Positions 33,773 through 42,620 of a DNA stretch of 64,000 nucleotides are shown piece by piece. Every line of letters begins with the position of its first letter. Position 1 is the stretch's first letter. Location of the stretch: contig NZ_BSOA01000003.1 in assembly GCF_030160275.1 (NCBI RefSeq), positions 558,766-622,765 on the forward strand, written 5' to 3'. A program made the translations under genes and the position numbers. Source of the stretch: Dyella flagellata. GTDB taxonomy: Bacteria > Pseudomonadota > Gammaproteobacteria > Xanthomonadales > Rhodanobacteraceae. Under the pieces are notes generated by a model. That model worked only from the letters and a program-made list of their open reading frames with translations, did no database searches and had not been told where the DNA came from.

Positions 33773-34354
33773 ATGGAAGACGAAAAAAAGCTTTCAAAAA
33801 CAACGCGAAAGCCTCGTGCGGACGCCGAGCGCAACCGCCGCCGATTGGCGGAGGTGGCGAAAGCCGCGTTCACAGAACAGGGGGCTGACGTAAGCCTGGA
33901 CGAAATAGCCCGCCGTGCCGGCGTCGGCATCGGCACGCTGTACCGGCATTTCCCTAGCCGTGACGCAATCCTGGAGGCGATCTATCGCCAGGAGGCCGAA
34001 CAACTCGGCGAGGCCGCCTCGGGCTTGCTTGAAAACAATGAACCGGTCGAAGCGCTGCGGGTGTGGATGCGCTTGTTCGTCGACTACATTGCGACGAAGA
34101 AATTGATCTTGCCGGCGCTCAATGCATCGACGCGCGATACCTCCGAACTCACAGCGTATTCCTCAGGACAGGTGCGGACTGCAGCCGAGCTATTGGTGAG
34201 GCGCGCGATCGACAACGGCGATATCAAGCGGGACGTCCAGTCGCAGGATCTCCTGTACGCTCTGTATGGCTTTGTGAATATCGACAACCAGCCGGATCGG
34301 GTGCAGAGGGCTCATCGCCTGATCGACATCCTGGTCGCCGGGCTGATCAGCTAA
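33773..34354 (+). CDS. TetR family regulator
   Basis: A 193-residue TetR protein. The helix-turn-helix is at about residues 37-62 (VSLDEIARRAGVGIGTLYRHF), with a C-terminal helical effector domain. Start 33773 (MEDEKK) was chosen because AAGG precedes it, and because the earlier ATG at 33740 would put the second operator palindrome inside the gene. It is the probable repressor of the divergent SDR gene. Confidence 0.88.
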   Translation: MEDEKKLSKTTRKPRADAERNRRRLAEVAKAAFTEQGADVSLDEIARRAGVGIGTLYRHFPSRDAILEAIYRQEAEQLGEAASGLLENNEPVEALRVWMRLFVDYIATKKLILPALNASTRDTSELTAYSSGQVRTAAELLVRRAIDNGDIKRDVQSQDLLYALYGFVNIDNQPDRVQRAHRLIDILVAGLIS

Positions 34355-34403
34355 CGCGGGACGCCGCTCTTATCCTTGCACGTGGATTTTCATGGGGTAA
34401 TGC

Positions 34404-35153
34404 ATGATTCCTAAGACATGGGTTGGCAACTTGTTGGCAATTACCGGCCTGATTGTGTGCGGCATGGCGCATGCCCAACAGCACAACACGCTCAACGCGC
34501 AGGAAAAGGCGCAGGGCTGGCAGCTGCTGTTCGATGGCCAGAGCCTGGGCGGTTGGCATTCTTATCTGCAAAAAGCGCCCGGCAAGGATTGGAAAGTGAG
34601 CGATGGCGCGATCCTGCTGGAAAAGCGCCCCAACGATCCTGCGGCGGACTTCCAGGACCTGGTCAGTGATGCCGAGTACGGCGATTTCGACCTGAAGCTT
34701 TCCTGGAAAATGAGCCCCTGTGCGGATAGCGGCGTGATGTTCCACGTGCATGAATCGCCCAGGTACTCCAACACCTATGAGACCGGCCCGGAAATGCAGA
34801 TCGCGGACCTGGCCTGCACCAAGCCGGACAGCCGCGTGCTCAAGGAGCGTTCCGGTGACCTGTTCGACCTGATTTCCTCGGATGTGGAGTGGGTGAACGA
34901 AGCAGGGCAGTGGAACGATTTCGAAATCATCGCCGATCACGGCCATGTGCGGTTCTTCCAGAACGGTCACAAAGTGATCGATACGCAGTTGTGGACAGAT
35001 GATTGGAAGCAGCTCGTTGCGCATAGCAAGTTCACCGCGTGGCCGGACTTTGCCAGCTTCCACACCGGGCATATTTCCTTGCAGGGCACCGAAGACAAGG
35101 GCGAAGTGCCGATCCGCTTGTGGTTCCGGGATATTAAACTGCGGCGCTTGTAG
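34404..35153 (+). CDS. DUF1080 (3-keto-disaccharide hydrolase-like) secreted protein
   Basis: A 249-residue protein with a signal peptide (ending near CGMAHAQ) and a DUF1080 jellyroll (WQLLFDGQSLGGWHSYLQK, GDFDLKLSWKMS, CADSGVMFH). DUF1080 proteins are related to 3-keto-glycoside hydrolases and bind sugars in the periplasm. It is 50 bp after the TetR gene and 72 bp before an SGNH hydrolase gene, possibly one unit for processing a modified glycan. Confidence 0.85.
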   Translation: MIPKTWVGNLLAITGLIVCGMAHAQQHNTLNAQEKAQGWQLLFDGQSLGGWHSYLQKAPGKDWKVSDGAILLEKRPNDPAADFQDLVSDAEYGDFDLKLSWKMSPCADSGVMFHVHESPRYSNTYETGPEMQIADLACTKPDSRVLKERSGDLFDLISSDVEWVNEAGQWNDFEIIADHGHVRFFQNGHKVIDTQLWTDDWKQLVAHSKFTAWPDFASFHTGHISLQGTEDKGEVPIRLWFRDIKLRRL

Positions 35154-35225
35154 GTCGCGACGAAGGTGGGAACTAGTTCATCACCACAGCGGTCTGCTGC
35201 TGGCGATCAAACGCGGAGATTCAAT

Positions 35226-36104
35226 GTGAAAGTCTTGGGATTGGCAGGTTTTGCTTTGACCCTGGCGGTCGCTGGCAACACCTATGCTGCGCCATCCACT
35301 CCTGCAGCAGCTTCGTCCATAGAAACCCCGGCGACACCGGTTGGGGTGATGGACAACCCCTGCGGCGCGCTGCTTCCGCCTCCCGAGGCTGCTGCCGGGC
35401 CCGCCATCGCGCGCCGTCCCTTGCAGCCGCAACCCAGGGCGGCCTTGGCCGCGGCCTCCCAGGCCTGGGAAGAGCAGCGGATGAAATTCGATTTCGGCGG
35501 CCTGTGCCGTTATCGCGCAGCCAATGCCAAGCTGCCGCAGGCCACCTCGCACCGCGTGGTCTTCATGGGCGATTCCATCACGCAGTCGTGGATCGATGCG
35601 GATGCGGATCTGTTTACCGACGACGTGATCGATCGCGGCGTGGCCGGGCAAACGACGCCGCAGATGCTACTGCGCTTCCGACAGGACGTGGTCGACCTGC
35701 ATCCGGCCGTGGTGCATATTCTTGCGGGCACCAACGATATCGCCGGTAACACCGGGCCCACCTCGATCGAGGCGATCGAAAACAATATCCAGAGCATGGT
35801 GGAGCTGGCACGCGCGCAGCATATCCGCGTCATTCTTGCCTCGATCACGCCGGTCGCGCGCTATCCGTGGCAACCATCGGTGCAGCCGGTCGAGACCGTG
35901 CGTAAGCTCAACGACTGGATGAAGACCTATGCCAAGCAGAACGGGCTCACCTATGTCGACTATTTCGACGCGCTGGACGATGGGCACGGTGGCTTTGTCG
36001 CCAAGCTGGCGATCGATGGGGTCCATCCCAATCCGGCCGGTTATGCCGTGATGGACAAGTTGGCGAAACAGGCGATCAAGGAGGCGCTGTCTTCGCAACC
36101 TTGA
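35226..36104 (+). CDS. SGNH/GDSL hydrolase
   Basis: A 292-residue secreted esterase. The GTG start (35226) has GGAG before it, and a signal peptide ends near NTYA. The catalytic block GDSIT gives Ser, and the downstream GTNDI and DGVHPNPAGY give Asn and the Asp-His pair. A Pro/Ala-rich linker of about 60 residues precedes the domain. The substrate is probably an acylated sugar or lipid. It is clustered with the DUF1080 gene. Confidence 0.88.
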   Translation: MKVLGLAGFALTLAVAGNTYAAPSTPAAASSIETPATPVGVMDNPCGALLPPPEAAAGPAIARRPLQPQPRAALAAASQAWEEQRMKFDFGGLCRYRAANAKLPQATSHRVVFMGDSITQSWIDADADLFTDDVIDRGVAGQTTPQMLLRFRQDVVDLHPAVVHILAGTNDIAGNTGPTSIEAIENNIQSMVELARAQHIRVILASITPVARYPWQPSVQPVETVRKLNDWMKTYAKQNGLTYVDYFDALDDGHGGFVAKLAIDGVHPNPAGYAVMDKLAKQAIKEALSSQP

Positions 36105-36193
36105 GCGGCCGGCGCGAAACGAAACGCCCGTCACTTGGTAACTACCCGCCGGTGCCCTAAAATTCACCCTTCATCACAACCAAGGAGGTTTGC

Positions 36194-36505
36194 ATGAAAA
36201 TCCGCGTCAGTTTTATCGCCCTGGCACTGCTGTCCCTATCGTTCGTTGCCCACGCATCCTGCGATGATGTGAAGTCCAACATCGACGGCAAGATCAAGGC
36301 CAACGGCGTGTCGAACTACTCGCTCGATGTGGTCGCCAAGGATCAGGCCGGTGACGGCAAGGTGGTTGGCCAGTGCGATGGCGGAAGCAAGGTGATCGTG
36401 TATACGCGTGGCGAAGGTGCCAAGAGCGAGGGTGGTGCCGAGGCCGCTCCCAAGCAGCCTTCGGACAGCGCCGCGCCGGCGTCCGCTTCGTCCAGCGGCA
36501 AATAA
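36194..36505 (+). CDS. DUF1161 small periplasmic protein
   Basis: A 103-residue protein with a signal peptide (ending near VAHA), then a two-Cys body (SCDDVKSNIDGKIKANGV, VGQCDGG) of the DUF1161 type, and a low-complexity Ala/Ser/Pro tail after residue 78. Function unknown. AAGGAGG lies before the ATG and a strong terminator follows. Confidence 0.8.
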   Translation: MKIRVSFIALALLSLSFVAHASCDDVKSNIDGKIKANGVSNYSLDVVAKDQAGDGKVVGQCDGGSKVIVYTRGEGAKSEGGAEAAPKQPSDSAAPASASSSGK

Positions 36506-36526
36506 GGGCTACCTGGCAGTATTTGA

Positions 36527-36557
36527 AAAGGGGCGCCTGCTTGGGCGCCCTTTTTTT
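36527..36557 (+). terminator. Rho-independent terminator of the DUF1161 gene
   Basis: GGGCGCC-tgctt-GGGCGCCC followed by seven T, 22 bp after the stop. Confidence 0.85.
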
Positions 36558-36566
36558 GCCTACTGT

Positions 36567-38585
36567 TTACTGGTAAGCACTCACTATTTCCAGCAACGGC
36601 TGCAAGTGCGCCGCAAAATTTTTCCAGCGCGCCACCGATGAGCGATACACCGGCCGTCGCACCTGCGCGGCACTGGCGGTCCTGACTACGCGTTCGTTTT
36701 GATGGAAGTTCAAGCAGCGCCGATTCCAGGGCAGGCCCAGGTAATCCAGCAGCCGGCGCGCCTGGCCCTCGGTATCGGCCACCATGTCTTCATAGCGCAG
36801 CTCCAGGATCGAGCCGGGCGGCAATACTTGCTGCCAGTGCCGCATCAGCTCGATGTAGCGCACGTAGTAGCGCCCCACTTCGCCCAGGTCGTAGGTGAAG
36901 TCGAGGTTGTTCCTGGAGAACAGCGTGGCGTAGCAGGATAAGCAAGAATCCATGGGATCGCGCATGGCATGGATGATCTTGGCATTCGGCAGCATCAGCC
37001 GGATCATGCCGATGTAGGCGAAATTGGCCATCATCTTGTCGGTGATGCGGCTGGCGTGCGGCGCGTGTCGCCATACGCGATCGGTATAGGCTTTGCCCAG
37101 GCGGAGCAGCTCTTCGGTGCTCAGGCGCGCGGCCGCTTCGGGAAAGTCCGTCCAGGGTTTGCCGGTTTCGTCGGCCAGTGCAAACAGAATGTTTTCCAGA
37201 TCGGGCAATTCGCCGGCACCGTAAATGTCCGGATGCGTCGAGAGGATCTGTTCGATCAGCGAAGTCCCCGAGCGGGGCATGCCCACGATGAAGATCGGCG
37301 TCTTGCCCTTGCCGCTGACCGCCGGAATGGGACGGCTGGCAAAAAAACGCCGGTCGAACACGGAACGTACCTGCTCGATCAGTGCGATCTTGCCGGCCTC
37401 ATCGGGTGAAAGCTGCGCGTGCTTGAGGCGATTGCCTTGTGCGTAGGCGGCGAACGCCTGGTCGTAGCGGCCCAGGTCCTCGCGCATCTTGCCCAGCGAG
37501 AACCAGTAGCGGATACGCAGATTCTCTGACAGGGAAGGGAGCTTGTGGGCCAGCTTTTCCAGCCGCGCAGGCTCTAGGTGTTCGCGCCTGAACGTGCGCA
37601 GCGAGGCGAGGTTGCAATAGGCTTCGACGGACTCCGGATCGATGGTCACGGCGGCTTCGAAATATTCGCGTGCCTGCTCAAGCCGGCCTTGCCGCCGGAT
37701 GCTGCGTCCCAGGTTGTTGCAGGCTTCCACGTAATCGGGTTGCAATTCCAACGCGCGGCGATAACTGTGTTCCGCCTTGGCATAGTATTCCTGGACATAG
37801 AACAACCCGCCGAGATCGTAGTGCGCCCGAGCTAAGCGGCTATTGAGCGCAATGGCGTGACGATAGCTGTGCTCGGCATCGCTGAACGAGCCAAGCTCGC
37901 GCAGCGCATTGCCAAGATTGACATGTGCTTGGGCATCGTCCGGCGTGAGCATGATGACGCGACGAAAGCTCTCCGCCGCTGCCGTCATGTGGCTTTGCCC
38001 GTACAGCACCGTGCCTAGCGCGTTGTGAAGGGGGGCACTGTCCGGGTGCGCGACCAAGGCCTGGCGCAGATGCGGTTCGGCCTCGGCGTGGCGGTGCGCG
38101 CTCAGCAGGCTGAAGCCAAGGTTGGCGTGGGCCTCGCCAAAGTCGGGCCGGAATTGGAGCACGCTGCGGTAGGCGGCGATGGCCTCTTCAAGGCGGTTCT
38201 GTGCGGCAAGCGCATTGCCGAGCTTGAAGTGCGCATCGGCGAAGTCGGGTTTGATGCGGCTGGCGAGGTGATAGCTTTCCGCCGCCAGCACCGGTTGTTT
38301 CATCGCCATCAGGCTTTCGCCCAATGCGTAGTGCGCTATGCAATCCCACGGCGACAGCGCAGCGGCTTTGCGTTGCGCATCGACCGCCTCGGCAAGTTTT
38401 CCCTGTGCATGCAGCGCGGCACCGAGCGCCTGCCAAATGCCGCCGTGAGACGGATAGGCATCGATCAGCTTGCGTGCCGCAGTTTCGGCCTGCGTGTGCT
38501 GTCGTTGCCGAAGCAAACCGGCCAGCGCCACCATGTCTTGCTTGGCGGGCGCTGCGTTGGAGTGTGGCGTGGCATTTCGCGACAT
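36567..38585 (-). CDS. TPR-sulfotransferase fusion protein
   Basis: A 672-residue protein. The N-terminal 380 residues are about ten tetratricopeptide repeats (ADAHFKLGNALAAQNRLEEA, AQAHVNLGNALRELGSFSDA). The C-terminal part is a sulfotransferase domain with a PAPS-binding P-loop (IFIVGMPRSGTSLIEQIL) and PSB-like MRDPMDSCLSCY. Such proteins are common in Xanthomonadales and probably sulfate proteins or glycans. It starts after 'MSR' at 38585 and is divergent from the TetR gene at 38766. Confidence 0.9.
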   Translation of the reverse strand: MSRNATPHSNAAPAKQDMVALAGLLRQRQHTQAETAARKLIDAYPSHGGIWQALGAALHAQGKLAEAVDAQRKAAALSPWDCIAHYALGESLMAMKQPVLAAESYHLASRIKPDFADAHFKLGNALAAQNRLEEAIAAYRSVLQFRPDFGEAHANLGFSLLSAHRHAEAEPHLRQALVAHPDSAPLHNALGTVLYGQSHMTAAAESFRRVIMLTPDDAQAHVNLGNALRELGSFSDAEHSYRHAIALNSRLARAHYDLGGLFYVQEYYAKAEHSYRRALELQPDYVEACNNLGRSIRRQGRLEQAREYFEAAVTIDPESVEAYCNLASLRTFRREHLEPARLEKLAHKLPSLSENLRIRYWFSLGKMREDLGRYDQAFAAYAQGNRLKHAQLSPDEAGKIALIEQVRSVFDRRFFASRPIPAVSGKGKTPIFIVGMPRSGTSLIEQILSTHPDIYGAGELPDLENILFALADETGKPWTDFPEAAARLSTEELLRLGKAYTDRVWRHAPHASRITDKMMANFAYIGMIRLMLPNAKIIHAMRDPMDSCLSCYATLFSRNNLDFTYDLGEVGRYYVRYIELMRHWQQVLPPGSILELRYEDMVADTEGQARRLLDYLGLPWNRRCLNFHQNERVVRTASAAQVRRPVYRSSVARWKNFAAHLQPLLEIVSAYQ

Positions 38586-38765
38586 GGATCCAGGCACCGT
38601 CGGCAATGAAAGGGGGCGGAGCTGACGATCGAGCATCGGGCGAAAACAAGCGGCGACGTTTAGTAGGCGTGACGTGAAACAGGCGTGTACGGCACGGCAC
38701 AACCATCCACAGGGCTGGGCTATAGTTGCTGGACACTATTCCGCTGCCTCTTCTGCCCGCTCCGC

Positions 38766-39371
38766 ATGGACAACCCCACCCGCTCCGAACGCACCCGCCA
38801 AGCTGTCATCCAGGCAGCGCTCGCCATCATTGCCCGCGACGGTCCGGGCAAGTTGACGTTCGATGCGATCGCCCGCCAGAGCGGGCTTAGCAAGGGCGGG
38901 GTGATGCACCAGTTTCCGACCAAGGTCGACGTGTTGAAGGCCTTGCTGGAACATCAGATCCAGCAATTCGATGACAGCCCGGCCACACGCTCGGCGAAGG
39001 CCGACGAAAGCGCCCTGGCCGCGCAGATCGCCAAGTTGCGGGAGGTTTCGCACCAGCCGTATTCGATCGCCCACGCCATCGTGGCTGCGCTGGTGGAGGA
39101 ACCGGAGTTGCTTGCGCTGAGCCGCGAAACCTCCGCGCGCCATGCCGAACGCATCAAGGCCGAGGCGGATGATCCGGAACTGGCGCTGCTACGTTGGACG
39201 GCAGCGCAAGGCTTGCTGCTCTCGGCGATGTTCGGGCTCAGTCCGTTTTCCGAAGCGGAGCGAGAGCGCTTGTTTCGCCGGCTGCTGGATGAGGAAAAAT
39301 GGATGCCGGCCACGGCCGCGAAGCAGCGTGCCGGTAAACCTGCTGTGCGCACGTCCACGGGACGAAAGTGA
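38766..39371 (+). CDS. TetR family regulator
   Basis: A 201-residue TetR protein starting MDNPTRSERTRQ. The helix-turn-helix is at about residues 26-52 (LTFDAIARQSGLSKGGVMHQ), with the TetR_C_37-like helical domain. A palindrome beyond its 3' end, before the DUF3313 lipoprotein gene, may be its target. An earlier start (38685) is less likely as it reads through the promoter. Confidence 0.87.
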   Translation: MDNPTRSERTRQAVIQAALAIIARDGPGKLTFDAIARQSGLSKGGVMHQFPTKVDVLKALLEHQIQQFDDSPATRSAKADESALAAQIAKLREVSHQPYSIAHAIVAALVEEPELLALSRETSARHAERIKAEADDPELALLRWTAAQGLLLSAMFGLSPFSEAERERLFRRLLDEEKWMPATAAKQRAGKPAVRTSTGRK

Positions 39372-39415
39372 CCAGTTAGGTAGGCGGCTTGCGGGGATTG
39401 GCACGTTTATAAAAC

Positions 39416-39433
39416 AAACCGTCTGGACGGTTT
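39416..39433. promoter_or_regulatory. Perfect 18-bp operator palindrome
   Basis: AAACCGTCTGGACGGTTT is a perfect palindrome between the TetR gene and the DUF3313 lipoprotein gene, 72 bp before the latter's start. Length and symmetry fit a TetR-family operator. Confidence 0.75.
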
Positions 39434-39505
39434 ACAAAAATTCCGTTTGGCGCTAGCCTCTGCATCGCGCCTATTGCCGTGCGTTTAGCCCCCAACGGAG
39501 ACCCC

Positions 39506-40168
39506 ATGACTAGATCACCCCATCGGTGGCAGCTGCTGCTTGCGGCTGCCTGTATAGCCCTGGCCGGTTGCGCCAGCGTCAAGCCGATTCCTTATTCCGG
39601 CCTTGCATCGTCCTCTTATCTCAGTCCCGACACGCACAACAGCCGCGTGCCGTATCGCTACGACACAGCTGTGGGCTGGCGCTCGTACCAAAAAATCATC
39701 CTCGACCCGGTAGCGGTGTATCAGGGTCCGGACAATCAGTTCGGCAGTATGCGCGATGAGGACAAGAGTGCGCTCGCCAGCTACATGCAAAACGAATTCG
39801 CCCAGAAGCTAGGCACACGCTTTGAACTCGTGAATGAGCCGGGTCCGGCGACATTGCGGGTGAAGCTGACGCTGACCGGTGCGAAGACCACCACGCCGGT
39901 GCTGGGCACGTTCACCAAGTTCGACATCGGTGGCGGCATGTACAACAGCGTGCAGGCGATCCGTGGCAAGGAAGGCGCGATGAACGGCCTGGTGATCTAT
40001 TCGGTGGAAATCTACGACGCGCTCTCGCAACAACTGCTGGGCGCCTACATCACCAAGCAATACCCCAATGCGATGAATGTCGGTGCGAGTTTCGGTGCAT
40101 TGAAGGCGGCGCGTGTGGGCATCGACAAGGGCGCGGATGCCTTGGTGCAACAGATCGGGATGCACTGA
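39506..40168 (+). CDS. DUF3313 lipoprotein
   Basis: A 220-residue lipoprotein with lipobox ALAGC (Cys20) and the DUF3313 body (YLSPDTHNSRVPYRYD, WRSYQKIILDPV, ATLRVKLTLTGAKTTTPVLG). Outer-membrane-associated, function unknown. Its promoter carries the TetR-like palindrome, so it is probably induced when the upstream regulator is released. Confidence 0.85.
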   Translation: MTRSPHRWQLLLAAACIALAGCASVKPIPYSGLASSSYLSPDTHNSRVPYRYDTAVGWRSYQKIILDPVAVYQGPDNQFGSMRDEDKSALASYMQNEFAQKLGTRFELVNEPGPATLRVKLTLTGAKTTTPVLGTFTKFDIGGGMYNSVQAIRGKEGAMNGLVIYSVEIYDALSQQLLGAYITKQYPNAMNVGASFGALKAARVGIDKGADALVQQIGMH

Positions 40169-40297
40169 TTCCTTGCAAGCTGGTTTTTTTAGGTGGGTTG
40201 GGGCTTGGGACCCTGAGTTATTCCCACTTTTTTGCGCTCAAGCCTGCAGAAAAACCAGGCGGTTTGGTTCTGGCTCACCAGCGTCAAAGATAGCGTG

Positions 40298-40326
40298 TCG
40301 TCATTCCGGCGAAAGCCGGAATGACG
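40298..40326. repeat. CATTCC palindromic repeat
   Basis: GTCATTCCGGCGAAAGCC followed by GGAATGACGAC forms an inverted repeat of the family also seen at 565, 53505 and 56739. Confidence 0.65.
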
Positions 40327-40395
40327 ACACGCTCCAAGCTCGCTCCCCTACGTGGAATAGATCCGGCTTCGGACGTGAAGTAGATCAGGGCATCT

Positions 40396-41019
40396 TCAAG
40401 CTTCAGGATGGCGTGTGGCCTGCATCGATGCGCGTGCGGAGAAATGCGCGTACCAGTCGGCGAGCGCTGAACGCGAACGCCAGCCTTCGTTGGGAAAACG
40501 CAGATCCAGATAGGCAAGCGCGCAAGCGACGCTGATCGTGCCGATGTCCACACGCTCGCCGAATTCCGGTGCCCACTCGGCGAATTGGTCGAGCCCGGAC
40601 ACCACTTTTTCGTGCTGGCCATCGAACCACGGCGTATAGCGCCGATCTTCCGGGCGAATCACCAGCTCGTAGCGCATCAACACCGCGGCGCCGATCACCC
40701 CGTCGGCGAGCGCCTGCTCGCGCAGTGCACGCCAGCGCAAGTGGCCCGCCACAGGAAAGAGCTTACCGTGCGGCGCGTCCAGATATTCGCAGATCACGCG
40801 ACTGTCGTAGAGCGCATCGTCATGTTCGTCTGCCAACAGTGTCGGCACCTGGCCGAGCGGATTGTGCGCGACGATAGTGGCGTCGCGCACAACGGGATTG
40901 GCATTGCTCGCAAGGCGCTCGACGATTATGCCGAGCTCGGCGGCACATACCAGCACCTTGCGCACGAAAGGCGAATACGGTGAGAAATAAACCTGTAACG
41001 TGGATGGACTGGACGACAT
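40396..41019 (-). CDS. Glutathione S-transferase
   Basis: A 207-residue GST (start MSSSPSTLQVYFSPYSPFVR, with AAGGAA before it). The N domain has the SPFVRKVLV active-site region and YDSRVICEYLD; the C domain is helical. It resembles the small YfcF/GstB-type GSTs. It shares less than the usual family features with the GST at 12993, so the two are not recent duplicates. It is followed on the same strand, 70 bp upstream, by the SGNH esterase gene. Confidence 0.85.
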   Translation of the reverse strand: MSSSPSTLQVYFSPYSPFVRKVLVCAAELGIIVERLASNANPVVRDATIVAHNPLGQVPTLLADEHDDALYDSRVICEYLDAPHGKLFPVAGHLRWRALREQALADGVIGAAVLMRYELVIRPEDRRYTPWFDGQHEKVVSGLDQFAEWAPEFGERVDIGTISVACALAYLDLRFPNEGWRSRSALADWYAHFSARASMQATRHPEA

Positions 41020-41086
41020 GAGATTTCCTTGCTCCTTCAGCAGCCACGCGGGGCAAGGAAATACCTTATACAAGAAACCGGGGTTT

Positions 41087-42307
41087 TTACGGTGTCTTGA
41101 ACCAAGCCAGGTCGATCGCCGCCGCCATCGCCTTGTAGCCGGCGCTGCTGGGATGCAAGTGATCGCCACTGTCATAGGCGGCAAGCATTTTTTTCGGTGC
41201 GGCCGGATCGCGGATAGCTTGGTCGAAATCCGCCACGCCATCGAAGGCGCCGGAGCTGCGGATCCAGGCATTCACTTCCTCGCGCGTCTTTTCGCCTGCT
41301 GCACTGTGATAGGGCCAGCCGTTGCCGCCGTACGGCGTCAAGGTGGCACCGTAGATCTTCACGTGCTTGGCATGCGCGCGGGCAATCAGCGTTTTCATGC
41401 CTTCGATGAGTTGCTGCGCGGTGATCTTGTCCTTGCCCTCCCAGGCGTAACCCGAGCCGCCGATGTCGTTGATGCCTTCCAGCAGCACGATCCAGCGCAC
41501 GCCGGGCTTGTCCAGGGCATCGCGGTCAAAGCGGGCCAAGGCGCTTGGTCCGAAATTGTCGTGCAGGATGCGGTTGCCGCCGATGCCGGAGTTGGCCACG
41601 CCGATGGATGAGAGTTTGGCATCGGCCTGAAGGCGTGCGGCGAGGTCATCGGGCCAACGGTCATTGGCGTCCGGCTTGGCGCCGACACCGTCGGTAATGG
41701 AGTCGCCGAAGGTGACAACGGTGGATTTGGCGGCAGGGCCGGAGACTTCCACATCGGTGAGGAAGAAACGGTTGCCGCTAACTTCGTCGCGTGGGAACTG
41801 CACGGCTGCGGTGGCATCGCCGCTTTCGGTGATGTAAGCCGTGGCAAGGCCGGCATTGTGGATGGTGGCGGCGTGGTAGACCGTATCGGCCGGTACATAG
41901 AGGCTTAGCGCCAATTCCTGCAGCGGCTTTACATCCATCTTCACCGGATCGCTCAGCACGCTTTCGCCCTTGGCGATGGTCACTGTGGGCTTGCCGTTGA
42001 ACAACAGTGGATGATCACTGCCAGGTACGGTGTCTGCACCATTGGCATGCACTGCGACGTGAGCCGGCCCCAGCGTGACCGGAACGCTGCCGAACAGGTT
42101 GGAAAGCCGGATGCGCAGTTCCGAGCCACCCACGCTGGTGCGCACGATCTGCCTTACCGTCTGCGCGTTCAACACCGGGCCGGCGGAATCCGGTGCAGCA
42201 GCCCAGGTATCCACCCACACGCGGTGGTCAGTGCCGGCCGCCGTCGCCGCCGCCATGAATCCGCACATCGAGCCGGCCAAGGCCCACTTCAACCACCGAT
42301 GACGCAT
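41087..42307 (-). CDS. SGNH/GDSL esterase
   Basis: A 406-residue secreted SGNH hydrolase. A signal peptide (ending near ATAAG), an N-terminal beta-rich region, then the catalytic block GDSITDG, NSGIGGN, GINDI and DHLHPSSAGY supplying Ser, Gly, Asn and Asp-His. The order and length fit the rhamnogalacturonan-acetylesterase-like/lysophospholipase L1-type secreted family of Proteobacteria. Substrate is not certain. Confidence 0.9.
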   Translation of the reverse strand: MRHRWLKWALAGSMCGFMAAATAAGTDHRVWVDTWAAAPDSAGPVLNAQTVRQIVRTSVGGSELRIRLSNLFGSVPVTLGPAHVAVHANGADTVPGSDHPLLFNGKPTVTIAKGESVLSDPVKMDVKPLQELALSLYVPADTVYHAATIHNAGLATAYITESGDATAAVQFPRDEVSGNRFFLTDVEVSGPAAKSTVVTFGDSITDGVGAKPDANDRWPDDLAARLQADAKLSSIGVANSGIGGNRILHDNFGPSALARFDRDALDKPGVRWIVLLEGINDIGGSGYAWEGKDKITAQQLIEGMKTLIARAHAKHVKIYGATLTPYGGNGWPYHSAAGEKTREEVNAWIRSSGAFDGVADFDQAIRDPAAPKKMLAAYDSGDHLHPSSAGYKAMAAAIDLAWFKTP

Positions 42308-42620
42308 GCTGCTCCTCCCATCTGGTCTTTGGTATCGAGCAGGTATAGCAAAGGGCTATTTATATTAGTTGTCGGTTGGTATTACAAAAGTGCCTGTTGC
42401 AGCGCAAAAGGCTCCGAAACCCGCCAATCCGTGCTTTCGGGATCGATTTCCTTGCGGGTCTAAGTCGTTGATTCAAAAGCCTTGTCATCGCAAAAGCATG
42501 GCCCGCGCACGCAAACCGCATGCGCGTCCAGCCAGCTGTCCCGATGATCCACCCCGCTTGCGAGGGTGACAGGTTGAGTGGCTTGGCCGGCCCTCGCGGG
42601 TGAACGCCGAGGGTGGGAAC
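42308..42620. other. Intergenic stretch, nothing recognised
   Basis: About 310 bp between the divergent esterase and AraC genes. It should hold both promoters. I see no clear operator, repeat or small gene. Confidence 0.4.
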
